A stretch of 64,000 nt of DNA from Saccharopolyspora spinosa NRRL 18395 (GCF_000194155.1 NZ_GL877879.1:203244-267243), one strand, 5' to 3'; counted from the stretch's first letter, positions 19,956 to 28,052 are shown. Notes: generated by a model from the letters alone, not told the origin. Numbers and translations: made by a program.

Positions 19956-19982
19956 GCGGCGAAGCAGGAGAACGCGAGCCAC
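19938..19982 (-). CDS. leuA leader peptide (14 residues)
   Basis: Reading from GTG 19982 gives MARVLLLRRRDGVS and a TAG stop at 19938. Three of 14 codons are consecutive Leu codons (CTC CTG CTT), the signature of a leucine attenuator peptide. A TAGCCT -10-like hexamer ends seven nt before the GTG, and TTGCAT lies about 19 nt further upstream, so the transcript may be leaderless, as is common for such peptides in actinobacteria. leuA starts 76 nt after its stop. Confidence 0.65.
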   Translation of the reverse strand: MARVLLLRRRDGVS

Positions 19983-20167
19983 GACCCTAGGCTAACCGCA
20001 GTAGTGGCCCGAAATGCAAGCGGGACGTCCAGATGGTGGGAATTGACACGTGGTGATCAGGGGAATCCCGGCTGCGCGCCGCGTGTCCGCCGGTTTCGGG
20101 CGAGTCCTGGCTTCCCGATCTACGCGCCTGGCACAGTGGTCGGTGGATCAAGGGGAGGGGCGGTCGG

Positions 20168-20449
20168 ATGGCGGCGAAGAAGGGGCGGTCCGCGGTCGCG
20201 GCGCTGATCAACGGCGCGGGTTTCCTGCTCGCCGCGCTGCTGGTGCTGCACATCGTGTTCGTGGTGACCGGTTTCCCGGCGGAGAACGGGTTGGCGCAGT
20301 CCGTGGCGCAGGCGGCCGAGCCGCTGGCGTTGTTCTTCCCCGGTCTGGTGCAGGCGCCGGGCGAGGTGCTGCAGGTGCTCCTCGACTACGGCCTGGCGGC
20401 GGTTTTCTGGGTGCTGGTGGGCGGGGTGCTGGCTCGCGTGTTCGGCTGA
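20168..20449 (+). CDS. Small two-helix membrane protein (tandem paralogue 1)
   Basis: A 93-residue protein with two hydrophobic segments (AALINGAGFLLAALLVLHIV and VLLDYGLAAVFWVLVGGVLA) separated by a loop with NGLAQSVAQAAEPLALFF. It is clearly related to the next gene: LHIVFVVTG ... AEPLAL ... YGLAAVFW in this protein correspond to IHVVFTVAG ... AEPLAL ... YGVAALFW in that one. The family appears restricted to actinobacteria in my recollection; no function is known. Start ATG 20168 follows a GGGGAGGGG-rich ribosome site. Confidence 0.75.
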   Translation: MAAKKGRSAVAALINGAGFLLAALLVLHIVFVVTGFPAENGLAQSVAQAAEPLALFFPGLVQAPGEVLQVLLDYGLAAVFWVLVGGVLARVFG

Positions 20450-20477
20450 CCTCCCCGGTCGTGCCAAACTGGAGATC

Positions 20478-20828
20478 GTGGCGGAGGACGTGAGCACCGA
20501 AGCGCAGGAGGGCGGCATGCCTCGCGCTGACCTGCGACGGACACGGGCCCGTGTGGTCGGTGTGCTCGTCAACGTCGTCCGGTGGGTGGGCAACGTCGGT
20601 GCCGCGCTGCTCGTGATCCACGTGGTGTTCACCGTCGCCGGTGCCAACCCGGACAACGGCATCACGCGGTTCGTGGCGTCCTGGGCGGAGCCGCTGGCGC
20701 TGGGTTTCCAGGACCTGTTCATGCCGGACGACCCGAAGCTCGCGGTGGCGGTCAACTACGGCGTGGCGGCGCTGTTCTGGCTGATCGCCACGTCGATGGC
20801 CGTGCGGATCCTCCGCGCCCTCTCCTGA
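20478..20828 (+). CDS. Small two-helix membrane protein (tandem paralogue 2)
   Basis: A 116-residue paralogue of the preceding protein, starting at GTG 20478, 28 nt after its stop. It has a longer polar N-terminus (AEDVSTEAQEGGMPRADLRR) before two membrane segments (VVRWVGNVGAALLVIHVVFT and VNYGVAALFWLIATSMAVRI). The shared AEPLAL motif lies between helices. The pair is probably one transcript and arose by tandem duplication; they might form a hetero-oligomer in the membrane, which is speculation. Confidence 0.75.
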   Translation: MAEDVSTEAQEGGMPRADLRRTRARVVGVLVNVVRWVGNVGAALLVIHVVFTVAGANPDNGITRFVASWAEPLALGFQDLFMPDDPKLAVAVNYGVAALFWLIATSMAVRILRALS

Positions 20829-21080
20829 ATGTCCACTTCGGACTTCTCTGGTGGTCGTGCACAAGTCCGGGATCCCGCGGCCGAGAAGACCGCTGAGGTT
20901 CCGCTACCCGCACCGTTACTCAATACGAGACTGGAAGCAGTCCCGGGTGTGATCGAACCCAAGGTGTGACGCCGGTGGCGTTCTGCGGTGCCGTGGCAGT
21001 TTCCGCGTGACAATTGGAAGCATCCTCAGTGCCGCTCGGCGTGGAGCGCGTGTCCCCCCCGTCACCGAAGGGATGTGCGT

Positions 21081-22874
21081 GTGACGACCGAAGCGCTCCC
21101 CAGATTCGTGCTGCCGCAGTGGTTGCCGCGGATGCTGCGCCCGATACCGAGTCCCGGCGACTGGACGCGGGCGTGCGCCGTGAGCATCGGCGTGGGTGCC
21201 CCGCAGGTCGTGGGCCTGCTCACCGGGCGGATCGACGAGGCCGTGCTGGCCTCGATCGGCGCGCTGTGCGCGAGCTTCTCGGACCTGACCGGCTCGTACC
21301 GGTACCGGCTGCGCCGGGTGGGCCTGGCCGCGATCCTCGGCGCGCTCGGGTTCGCGGCCGGAGCCGCCGCGCCAGGGCCGTGGTGGGCGGCGGCGATCGT
21401 GCTCGCAGTGGCGGTTCCGTCGGTCCTGTCCAGCCGGATGGGCGACCTGTGGTCGTCCGGCGGCGCGCACACGCTGACGTTCTGCGTCGTCGCGACCGGA
21501 GAGAAGTCGACGCTGCCGCTCGGCGTGCAGGTCTGGTGGTTTTTCGCCGGTGAGCTGCTGGTGCTCGCGATCATCGCGGCCACCTGGCCGTTCCACGGCA
21601 CGGCCCCGGCGCGTGGCGCGGTCGCGGCGATCTTCGAGACCACGCTGCGCATGTTCGACTCGCCGATCACCGCGAGGCAGGAGCTGACGAAGGCGCTCGA
21701 CAATGCGCACGACGTGCTCGTGGGCGGAGGTTCGATGTCACGCAGCCGCGTGCGCGACCGCCTCTACCTCGTCTACACGTACGCCACACCGATCGTCGAG
21801 GCGTCGATTTCCTTGGCGCACGCGGGAAAGCAGCCGCCCGAGCGCGCCCGCGAAGCGCTGCGAACGCTGGCGCGTTGCATGCGCACCGGCGACGTCCCGC
21901 CGCCCTACCAGCCAGGCGCGGACGAGTCGCCGCTGGTGCGTGCACTAGACCGGGGCATCGCGGAACTTATCGCCGCGTTCCGGCGCGTGAAGCTCCCGCA
22001 GGTGCCCGGCGAAAACCACGAGCGGCTCCGGCTGACCTTCGGCCGCTCCACCTGGGCTCAGGTGTGCCGGATGCTGCTGTGCCTGGCGCTCGCGGAGGGG
22101 CTCGGGCTGGCGACGGGCATGGCCGAGCCGTACTGGATCGCCCTGACCGTCGCGCTCGTGCTGAAGCCGAACTCCGGCTCGGTCCTCGCCAGGGTCCTGC
22201 TGCGCGCGGTCGGCACCGTCATCGGCGTGCTCATCGCGTTCGCGCTGATCGCCTTCGTGCCGACCGGCTGGTGGCTGCTGCCGTTCATCGTCGCCCTGGC
22301 CGCCAAGCTGCCCGTCGCGCTCGGCCGCCACTACGGCCTGTTCAGCGCGGTCGTGACGGCGCTGGTCCTGCTGCAGATGAGCCAGAACCAGCAGTTCTTG
22401 CCCGCGGCCAGGCTGGTGGACACGGTCGCCGGCTGCGGGATCATCCTGGTCGTAGGCTTCCTGCTGCGCCCGCTGAACCGGGGGCCAGCGCTGCCGAGCC
22501 GGTTCGCCGACGCGGTGGAGGCGGTCGCGGAGTACGTGTCCCAGTCGCTGGCCGGAGTCCACCACGGCCGCTCGGCGCTGCGCCGCCGCACCTACCGCCA
22601 GTTGGCGGATCTCCGCGCAGCCCTCCAACAGCAGCTGATGGACCCGACGGCAGCGGCGGAGGCAGAATGCTGGTGGCCGACGATCATCCTCCTGGAACGA
22701 GTGGTCGACGCCGCCACGGAGAAGGCCGTGCGGAACGACCCCCACGACCTCCAAGAAGCCCAACGCCTGGTGTCGACGATGCGGACCACGACCCGCCAAC
22801 TCCGCACGACCCAGGTACCTCCCGCCGAACTCCGCGAGGAACTGGAACGGATCTACACCGGCGTCGGTTCGTGA
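21081..22874 (+). CDS. FUSC family membrane protein
   Basis: A 597-residue protein with two blocks of about five or six membrane helices (from DWTRACAVSIGVGAPQVVGL and from TWAQVCRMLLCLALAEGLGL), each followed by a cytoplasmic helical region. This is the fusaric-acid-resistance (FUSC)/aromatic acid exporter layout; the second block has the family's PYWIALTVALVLKPNSGSVL motif. GTG 21081 is chosen for spacing to GAAGGG; GTG 21075 is an alternative. Substrate unknown. The long 252-nt region upstream has no gene. Confidence 0.88.
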   Translation: MTTEALPRFVLPQWLPRMLRPIPSPGDWTRACAVSIGVGAPQVVGLLTGRIDEAVLASIGALCASFSDLTGSYRYRLRRVGLAAILGALGFAAGAAAPGPWWAAAIVLAVAVPSVLSSRMGDLWSSGGAHTLTFCVVATGEKSTLPLGVQVWWFFAGELLVLAIIAATWPFHGTAPARGAVAAIFETTLRMFDSPITARQELTKALDNAHDVLVGGGSMSRSRVRDRLYLVYTYATPIVEASISLAHAGKQPPERAREALRTLARCMRTGDVPPPYQPGADESPLVRALDRGIAELIAAFRRVKLPQVPGENHERLRLTFGRSTWAQVCRMLLCLALAEGLGLATGMAEPYWIALTVALVLKPNSGSVLARVLLRAVGTVIGVLIAFALIAFVPTGWWLLPFIVALAAKLPVALGRHYGLFSAVVTALVLLQMSQNQQFLPAARLVDTVAGCGIILVVGFLLRPLNRGPALPSRFADAVEAVAEYVSQSLAGVHHGRSALRRRTYRQLADLRAALQQQLMDPTAAAEAECWWPTIILLERVVDAATEKAVRNDPHDLQEAQRLVSTMRTTTRQLRTTQVPPAELREELERIYTGVGS

Positions 22875-22988
22875 GCGCTTCGGAGGGCGCGGCCCCCGAA
22901 GCGTTCGCCGGCCTCAGCCGTCGGTGCGGCTGAAGTGGAACGTGCAGTGCGTGCCGCCCAATCCGTGCCCGGGCGGAACCCCCGCCGT

Positions 22989-24152
22989 TCAGGCGATTTC
23001 GTGGAGGGTCGTGTGGAGTTGTTCGGTGGCTTCCCAGATGTCCACGTAGCGGAGCCAGGACGGGGCGAAGCTCAGGCGGAGCAGGTCCGGTTCGGCGTAG
23101 TCCACCAGCACGTCGCGGTCGAACAGCCCGTCCGCGATCCGCTGGGCCCGGTCGTGCCGCAAGGTGATCTGCGCGCTTCGGCTCAGTTCTTCGGATGAGG
23201 TCGCGACCTCGATCTGCGCGTCCGAGCAGAAGTCGCCCAGCCGCTCCAGGAAGAAGTCCACCAGGCCGGCGGCCTTGGCCGCCAGCGCTCTCGGCGACAC
23301 GCCATCCAAAATGGACAGACCCGCGCACAGCTCGGCCACCGAGAAGCTGGAGCCGGAGCCCGCGAGCCCGTCGGCCAGCGGGTGCAGCACGCCGCCCGTG
23401 CCGCAGGTGCCCGTCGAGAACGCGTCGCGGTGCCGGTCGGCGACGAAGCAGTACGACGGCGCCCCCGCGCCGCCGCCGAGGTACCGGTGGCCGCAGCCGA
23501 TGGCGAAATCCGCGTCCCAGCTGTGCAGATCAACGTCCAGCGCCCCGGCCGAACCGCTCAGCTCCCACAGCACCAGCGAGCCGTGTCCGTGGATCTCGGC
23601 GGTGAGAGCGGCGGCGTCGCGCACGCCTCCGAACCGCTCGTCGGTGTGCGACGCGGCGACCACCGCCACCTCGTCCCACGGCAGCAGGTCCAGTTCGTCC
23701 CTGCTGTGGAACAGGTGCAGCCGACCGCCGATGAACTCGGCGGCGGACTGCGCCAGCCAGCAGTCTGCGGGGAAGCAGTCCTTGCCCACCGCGAGGACCG
23801 GCCGGTCCGGGCGAAGCCGGGCCGCCGCGAGCAGCGCCTTGAACAGGTTTATGGACGTCGTCTCGGCAACGGTGATCTCGCTCGGTGCGGCACCGATCAG
23901 CGGCGCGAGCGCGGCCGCAGCGAGCCGGGCCTCCCCGCGCCAGTCGGATTCTCCGCGCGGGCGCTCGGTGTGCTGCTCCCATCGGTGCTCGACGAATCGG
24001 CGCAGCCGGGCGGGCGTGGTGCGCGGCAGCGGTCCGCCGCTGCTGCCGTCGAGGTGGATGACGCCCGGCGGCAGGTCATAGCGGATGCGCAGGTCGGCGA
24101 GCGGGTCGGCCCGATCGAGCGTCTCCGCCGTCGGCCTGGTGCTGGTCCACAC
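22989..24152 (-). CDS. Kynureninase-like class V aminotransferase-fold protein lacking the PLP lysine
   Basis: A 387-residue fold-type I PLP protein closest to kynureninase: VIHLDGSSGGPLP near the N-terminus, ETTSINLFKALLAA, VAASHTDERFGG, and LRLSFAPSWLRYVDIWEAT at the C-terminus. In kynureninases the lysine that binds PLP lies in a motif like GC-Y-K-YLNGG; here it reads GCGHRYLGGG with Arg (codon CGG). The upstream D-L-A/S-H motif reads ELSGS, so a second active-site residue is also changed. It may be a pseudoenzyme or have changed chemistry. The frame is otherwise full length and intact. Confidence 0.8.
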   Translation of the reverse strand: MWTSTRPTAETLDRADPLADLRIRYDLPPGVIHLDGSSGGPLPRTTPARLRRFVEHRWEQHTERPRGESDWRGEARLAAAALAPLIGAAPSEITVAETTSINLFKALLAAARLRPDRPVLAVGKDCFPADCWLAQSAAEFIGGRLHLFHSRDELDLLPWDEVAVVAASHTDERFGGVRDAAALTAEIHGHGSLVLWELSGSAGALDVDLHSWDADFAIGCGHRYLGGGAGAPSYCFVADRHRDAFSTGTCGTGGVLHPLADGLAGSGSSFSVAELCAGLSILDGVSPRALAAKAAGLVDFFLERLGDFCSDAQIEVATSSEELSRSAQITLRHDRAQRIADGLFDRDVLVDYAEPDLLRLSFAPSWLRYVDIWEATEQLHTTLHEIA

Positions 24153-24207
24153 GAGTGAAGTAATACCGCATTACCCGGCGGTAGTTAACGGGTGGCGGGT
24201 TCGCCAC

Positions 24208-24342
24208 CTAACATCGGCCCAGGTCATGCCGCCCTCGGCGCAGCGCCTTGCGCCGTTTAGCGGGGTCGGCCGAAGTCCTGCCGATCACGAGCCCGACCGG
24301 CACCAGCTGGTGCCGCGGTTCCGGGATGCCCCGTCCGCGTAG
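24208..24342 (-). pseudogene. Possible C-terminal scrap of a LacI-type regulator
   Basis: On the minus strand an open stretch reads RGRGIPEPRHQLVPVGLVIG then RTSADPAKRRK and a stop at 24208. HQLVPVGLVIGRTSA resembles the last strand of LacI/GalR regulators (HQLLPVELVVRxST). Only about 40 residues remain, cut off at a 46-nt repeat. The assignment is weak. Confidence 0.3.
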
Positions 24343-24348
24343 ATCTTC

Positions 24349-24489
24349 CGCAAGTTCCATTGAAATCGTGGGTCCGATTTCAATGGAACTTGCGGACCGT
24401 CGGCGTGTCGCACCCCGACACGCCGATGCCTGTGGACAACCTCCGCAATTTCAATGGAAATCGTGGGTCCGATTTCCATTGAAATTGCG
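24349..24489. repeat. Composite repeat block with two 46-nt palindromic elements (copies 3 and 4)
   Basis: Elements at 24349-24394 (CGCAAGTTCCATTGAAATCG ... CGATTTCAATGGAACTTGCG) and 24444-24489 (CGCAATTTCAATGGAAATCG ... CGATTTCCATTGAAATTGCG) are each exactly 46 nt with the centre TGGGTC. The spacer holds GGCGTGTCG-CACC-CCGACACGCCG and CTGTGGACAACCTCC, matching the spacer at 10341-10389. The gap 24153-24539 otherwise holds only the LacI-like scrap. Confidence 0.85.
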
Positions 24490-24539
24490 GCGGGACCGAG
24501 TCGGTCGACCTGCCACGACGAATCCTGAGGAGCCTTGCC

Positions 24540-24706
24540 GTGACCGATCTGCGAATCACCGGTGGACACGTCGTCTCCACGTTCACCGGCGAGATCTTCG
24601 AAGCCGACGTGCTGGTGACCGGCGAGGCCATCAGCGGCATCGTGCCGCCCGGCACCGGCCCGGACGCCGCCGAGGTGATCGACGCCGGCGGCAGGCTGAT
24701 CCAGTC
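24540..24706 (+). pseudogene. Adenine deaminase-type amidohydrolase, N-terminal fragment
   Basis: From GTG 24540 the frame reads TDLRITGGHVVSTFTGEIFE ... ADVLVTGEAISGIVPPG ... VIDAGGRLI, the small N-terminal beta-sandwich of adenine deaminases and related amidohydrolases (NVFTGEIYEADV-like). It stops resembling the family at residue 56, where VPGFIDAHVH would follow, and passes into another gene's remnant. The metal-binding barrel is gone, so it is non-functional. Confidence 0.6.
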
Positions 24707-24715
24707 GGAAACGCC

Positions 24716-24874
24716 CTCGAACGCCAGCTGCGTCCGATCGCCGACGATCTCGTGGCGCACCTCATCGAGGATTGCGGGCACATCATCCCGCTCGACCGCC
24801 CCCGAGACCTGGCGTCCCTCCTGGTCCCCTTCCTAGACGACGGCCGATTTAGGCTGGTCAGCGGCGGGATCTGA
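24716..24874 (+). pseudogene. Alpha/beta-hydrolase C-terminal fragment
   Basis: In a different frame from the preceding fragment, LERQLRPIADDLVAHLIEDC then GHIIPLDRPRDLASLLVPFLDD and a stop at 24874 look like the C-terminal end of epoxide-hydrolase-like alpha/beta-hydrolases, with GH carrying the catalytic His. The nucleophile part is absent. The join with the amidohydrolase fragment marks a deletion of all sequence between two former genes. Confidence 0.5.
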
Positions 24875-24980
24875 AAAAGTCGGAGAAAGTTCGCCGCCCG
24901 ATGTCGAGGATCCGCCGCGGGCTCCGACTGAAGGGTGACAGCGCGCCGGCGGGGCGCGCGGGATGGGAAGGACACCCGAG

Positions 24981-25343
24981 ATGAAGTACGTCGCGATGAT
25001 CTACGGCAACCAGGCCAAGTGGGACTCCTTCCCGGCCGAGGCTTGGCCGGAGGCGATTGCCAGGCAGGAGGCGTTCAACGCGAAGTACCGGGAGACGGGC
25101 GAGCTGCTGGGTGCCTACGGCTTGGCGGACGCGGCGAACGCGCAGCTCATCCGCCGCAAGGACGGCGTCCCGGCGGTCACCGACGGCCCGTACCTGGAGA
25201 CCAAGGAGTACCTCGCCAGCTTCTACTTGCTCGACTGCGAAACCCTGGAGCGCGCGCAGGAAATCGCGGCCGACATGCCGTTCGCCGACGTGGATCCGGT
25301 CGAGTTGTGGCCGGTGCTGCACGAGTCCGTGGGGGACATGTGA
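24981..25343 (+). CDS. DGPF/YCII-related protein
   Basis: A 120-residue protein beginning MKYVAMIYGNQAKWDSFPAE. The family motif appears as VTDGPYLETKEYLASFYLLD, followed by AQEIAADMP and PVELWPVL at the end, as in DGPF-domain (YCII-like) proteins. It overlaps the next gene (ATGTGA), an ECF sigma factor. Genes of this family accompany ECF42-type sigma factors, and it probably serves as their target or partner. ATG 24981 is preferred over the in-frame ATG at 24963 because the conserved domain starts there. Confidence 0.85.
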   Translation: MKYVAMIYGNQAKWDSFPAEAWPEAIARQEAFNAKYRETGELLGAYGLADAANAQLIRRKDGVPAVTDGPYLETKEYLASFYLLDCETLERAQEIAADMPFADVDPVELWPVLHESVGDM

Positions 25344-26566
25344 GCGTTGAGGACCTGCTGCGCGACCTGGCGCCGCAGGTCCTCGCTGCGCTCGTCCGCA
25401 GGTACGGCGTCTTCGACTCGTGCGAGGACGCCGTGCAGGAGGCGCTGATCGCGGCGGCTCTCCAGTGGCCGGATGCGGGCGTGCCGGACAACCCGCGCGG
25501 CTGGCTGGTCACCGTCGCTTCCCGCAAGCTCGTCGACCAGATCCGCAGCGACGCGGCACGTCGGCGCCGCGAGGATGCCCGGGCCACGCCGCAGTCCGCG
25601 CTGCTCAGCCATGCAGCCGACAGCACGCCGGATTCGGACCAGGACGACTCGCTGGCGCTGCTATTCCTGTGCTGCCACCCGGTTCTGTCCTCGGCCAGCC
25701 GGGTTGCGCTGACGTTGCGCGCGGTAGGGGGTCTCACCACGGCGCAGATCGCCGCCGCTTTCCTGGTGCCCGAAGCGACCATGTCGCAGCGCATCAGCCG
25801 CGCCAAGCAGGGCATCGCCGGCGAGACGCTCACGATGCCGGACGGGGCCGACCACACCGAGCGGCTCGCCGAGGTCCGGCACGTGCTGTACCTCATCTTC
25901 AACGAGGGCTACACCAGCACGAACGGAGCCGACCTGACCGCGCCGGAGCTGTCGACCGAGGCGATCCGGCTCACCAGGCTGCTTCACCGCCTGGTGCCCG
26001 GCGACACCGAAACGGCGGGGCTACTCGCCCTGATGCTGCTGACCGACGCGCGCCGCCCCGCCCGCACGGGGCCTGACGGCGAACTGGTGCCGCTGGCGGA
26101 ACAGGACCGCAGCGGCTGGGACCGCCGGCTCATCTCGGAAGGGATCGAGCTGATCAGCCGCACCCTGCCGCGCGGACAGGTCGGCCCGTACCAGCTGCAG
26201 GCGGCCATCGCCGCCGTGCACGACGAGGCCGAGGACGCGGAAAGCACGGACTGGCCCCAGATCCTCGTCCTGTACGAACTGCTCGAACAGACCGCACCAA
26301 ACCCGGTGGTGACCCTCAACCGCGCGGTCGCCGTCGCGATGGTCCACGGCCCGTCCGCCGGGCTCGAACTGCTGGCGACGCTGGAAGCGGACAAGCGGAT
26401 CGCCCGCCACCACCGCCTTTTCGCCACCCGCGCCCACCTGCTGGAACTGCTAGGCGAGCGCGCCGCCGCAGCGGACGCGTTTCGCGAAGCCGCCCGCCGC
26501 ACCACGAGCGCACCCGAACGCCGACACCTCACCGCTCGCGCCAACCGCCTGGAAGACCCAGCCTAA
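25340..26566 (+). CDS. ECF RNA polymerase sigma factor with C-terminal TPR-like extension (ECF42 type)
   Basis: A 408-residue sigma factor starting at GTG 25340, overlapping the DGPF gene stop. Sigma region 2 is YGVFDSCEDAVQEALIAAAL with NPRGWLVTVASRKLVDQIRS; region 4 is LTTAQIAAAFLVPEATMSQRISRAKQGI. A helical C-terminal part of about 220 residues (LNRAVAVAMVHGPSAGLELL, RHHRLFATRAHLLELLGERA) resembles the DUF6596/TPR extension of this group, which lacks a separate anti-sigma factor. The DGPF neighbour supports the ECF42 class. The stimulus is unknown. Confidence 0.9.
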   Translation: MSVEDLLRDLAPQVLAALVRRYGVFDSCEDAVQEALIAAALQWPDAGVPDNPRGWLVTVASRKLVDQIRSDAARRRREDARATPQSALLSHAADSTPDSDQDDSLALLFLCCHPVLSSASRVALTLRAVGGLTTAQIAAAFLVPEATMSQRISRAKQGIAGETLTMPDGADHTERLAEVRHVLYLIFNEGYTSTNGADLTAPELSTEAIRLTRLLHRLVPGDTETAGLLALMLLTDARRPARTGPDGELVPLAEQDRSGWDRRLISEGIELISRTLPRGQVGPYQLQAAIAAVHDEAEDAESTDWPQILVLYELLEQTAPNPVVTLNRAVAVAMVHGPSAGLELLATLEADKRIARHHRLFATRAHLLELLGERAAAADAFREAARRTTSAPERRHLTARANRLEDPA

Positions 26567-26595
26567 GAGCTCCCGGGACCGGCCCAACCAGCATC

Positions 26596-26787
26596 TCAGC
26601 ACTCGAACCGCCCAGCCTTCAAGGCAGCGACGAAGTTGCCCCACTGCATCGGCGTCGTGACGAAGTACCCGCCACCTGCGTCCTTGCTGTCGCGGACAGC
26701 GGCCCCGGCCGCTAACCGCCCAACTTCGACGCAGTCACCTGAGTTCTGGCTGTGGCTGGACTTCCGCCAGCCGGTCACCGAAGTCAT
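26596..26787 (-). CDS. DUF397 domain protein
   Basis: A 63-residue actinobacterial protein: GWRKSSHSQNSGDCVEVGRL, VRDSKDAGG and MQWGNFVAALKAGRFEC are the DUF397 signature in order. It overlaps the upstream XRE regulator gene by 4 nt. Such XRE(DUF5753)/DUF397 pairs are very abundant in streptomycetes and relatives and act like regulator/small partner modules; some influence development. Function here is inferred from the pair only. Confidence 0.92.
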   Translation of the reverse strand: MTSVTGWRKSSHSQNSGDCVEVGRLAAGAAVRDSKDAGGGYFVTTPMQWGNFVAALKAGRFEC

Positions 26788-27638
26788 CTTGCGGCCTCCA
26801 TCTCCTTGCAGATCTTGGCAATGTGCTTCCTCGACTCTGCCGGATCCAGTGCGGCGTTGAACACCCCTTCGGCAGCATCGCGGTAGATCTCGACGTCGGA
26901 GGGTTCGTGCAGAAACAGACCTGATCTGCGGGTCTCCAACTGGACGACCGGCGGAGCGTGATTCGACTCGATCAGGATGAACAGGCCTTCAAGCGCGGGA
27001 TGCCAGCCACTTCCGAATGGGACCACGTAGACCTCGACATTTGCCAGCTCGGCCATCTGCAGCAAGTGATCGAGCTGACTGAGCATGACCTGTGGCCCGC
27101 CGAGTACCTGCCGTAGCGCCGCTTCACCGATCGCCACTCTGAAGTGCACAGGATCTTCGTTGCGGGTGATGGCCTCTCTTCTGCCGATGCGCACGGCGAT
27201 TCGTGTTTCGACTTCTTCCGGAGGAACCCCACCGCTGGTCATAATCGCGCGTACGTAGCTCGTCGACTGAAGAAGCCCTGGAATGAGCAGGGGTGCTGCC
27301 TGCGTGATTGCCGTCGCGGTGCGTTCGAAGTCCAAGAGAGCGGCAAGGTGCTGGCGTTGTTCGGGGAGGCTGATCGCGAGCCAGTGCGAGTCCGTCGTTC
27401 CTCTTGTCATGGCGAGGATTTCTTCGTAGTGGTCGCCGTTGATCCCGAGGATCGTCAGGATCTGCGCTACATCGGTGGGTTTCGGGGAGCGCTCGCCGGT
27501 TTCCCAGCGGGAGAGGGCGCCTGGGTCACGGCCGAGTTGGGCGGCGACGTTCCGCAGAGTCAGGCCCTTTTCTTGGCGCGCCGCGCGTAGCGCGTTGCCG
27601 AGCGCCCGAGCTTTGGGGGTTCGGGTGTTGCTGGTCAT
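26784..27638 (-). CDS. XRE family regulator with DUF5753 domain
   Basis: A 284-residue DNA-binding regulator. The HTH is at the N-terminus (ALRAARQEKGLTLRNVAAQL, GRDPGALSRWETGERSPKP), followed by the DUF5753 effector-like region (LIPGLLQSTSYVRAIMTSGG ... LRQVLGGPQVMLSQLDHLLQ). ATG 27638 (MTSNTRTPKARA) is chosen over an ATG seven codons upstream because it begins the usual short tail before the HTH. A DUF397 gene follows with a 4-nt overlap. Confidence 0.92.
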   Translation of the reverse strand: MTSNTRTPKARALGNALRAARQEKGLTLRNVAAQLGRDPGALSRWETGERSPKPTDVAQILTILGINGDHYEEILAMTRGTTDSHWLAISLPEQRQHLAALLDFERTATAITQAAPLLIPGLLQSTSYVRAIMTSGGVPPEEVETRIAVRIGRREAITRNEDPVHFRVAIGEAALRQVLGGPQVMLSQLDHLLQMAELANVEVYVVPFGSGWHPALEGLFILIESNHAPPVVQLETRRSGLFLHEPSDVEIYRDAAEGVFNAALDPAESRKHIAKICKEMEAAR

Positions 27639-27680
27639 GCAACGGAGAATATCCCTCAAATAATAAGGAAATCACCACTC

Positions 27681-27741
27681 GATCAGGGAATTGTCGACCT
27701 GATCAGCTCGTGTTGACATTGAATAGTCAAACAGCGCAAAT
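27681..27741 (+). promoter_or_regulatory. Promoter/operator region before small genes
   Basis: GATCAGG and CCTGATC (27681-27687, 27698-27704) form an inverted repeat. Just downstream TTGACATTGAATAGTCAA (27713-27730) contains a consensus -35 TTGACA and is itself an inverted repeat. It lies in an AT-richer strip between the XRE gene and the rightward small genes, so it could be the XRE binding site; the -10 (near GCAAAT, 27736) is weak. Confidence 0.4.
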
Positions 27742-27768
27742 TTCGGCAACAACGTGGGGTGTTCCTTG

Positions 27769-28052
27769 ATGCATCCGTTTCACTGGGTTCCTGCTGAAGG
27801 TGAGCGGCACGCGAGCCTGGATTCACCGGCATGGCGGTGTTGACGTTGTGCCGGAAGCAGCTGTCGGCTGACAACTCGCAGCTGGGCTGGCTGTGGTCGA
27901 CCTGCCGCGACTGCAACGCGGAGGCGCACCGCATCGCCGCAAGTCAGGCGTCGGTGGTTCCGGGCGAACGGAACTTTCGCGCCGTAGAACGAGGCGAAAG
28001 TTCCGTTCGCCTCAACATGTCCCAGCCGAAGCCGCCATGCAATGGGCACTGA
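27769..28052 (+). pseudogene. Small zinc-finger-like protein, frameshifted
   Basis: From ATG 27769 the frame reads MHPFHWVPAEGERHASLDSP and then ends early. One nucleotide out of phase, from about 27829, GMAVLTLCRKQLSADNSQLG then WLWSTCRDCNAEAHRIAA continues the same protein type: the GERHA, LC, LGWLWSTCxxC pattern of small actinobacterial zinc-finger proteins. A single-base indel near 27826 explains the split. After HRIAA the frame runs into a long palindrome (27963-28011), which may have replaced the native end. If the indel is a sequencing error, the gene is intact. Confidence 0.5.
27963..28011. repeat. Long hairpin built on GGCGAACGGAACTTTCGC
   Basis: GGCGAACGGAACTTTCGC (27963-27980) pairs with GCGAAAGTTCCGTTCGCC (27994-28011) across a 13-nt loop, a perfect 18-bp stem. 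It is related in design to the GAACGGACCGTTC hairpins elsewhere in the window and may terminate the zinc-finger transcript. Confidence 0.8.
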
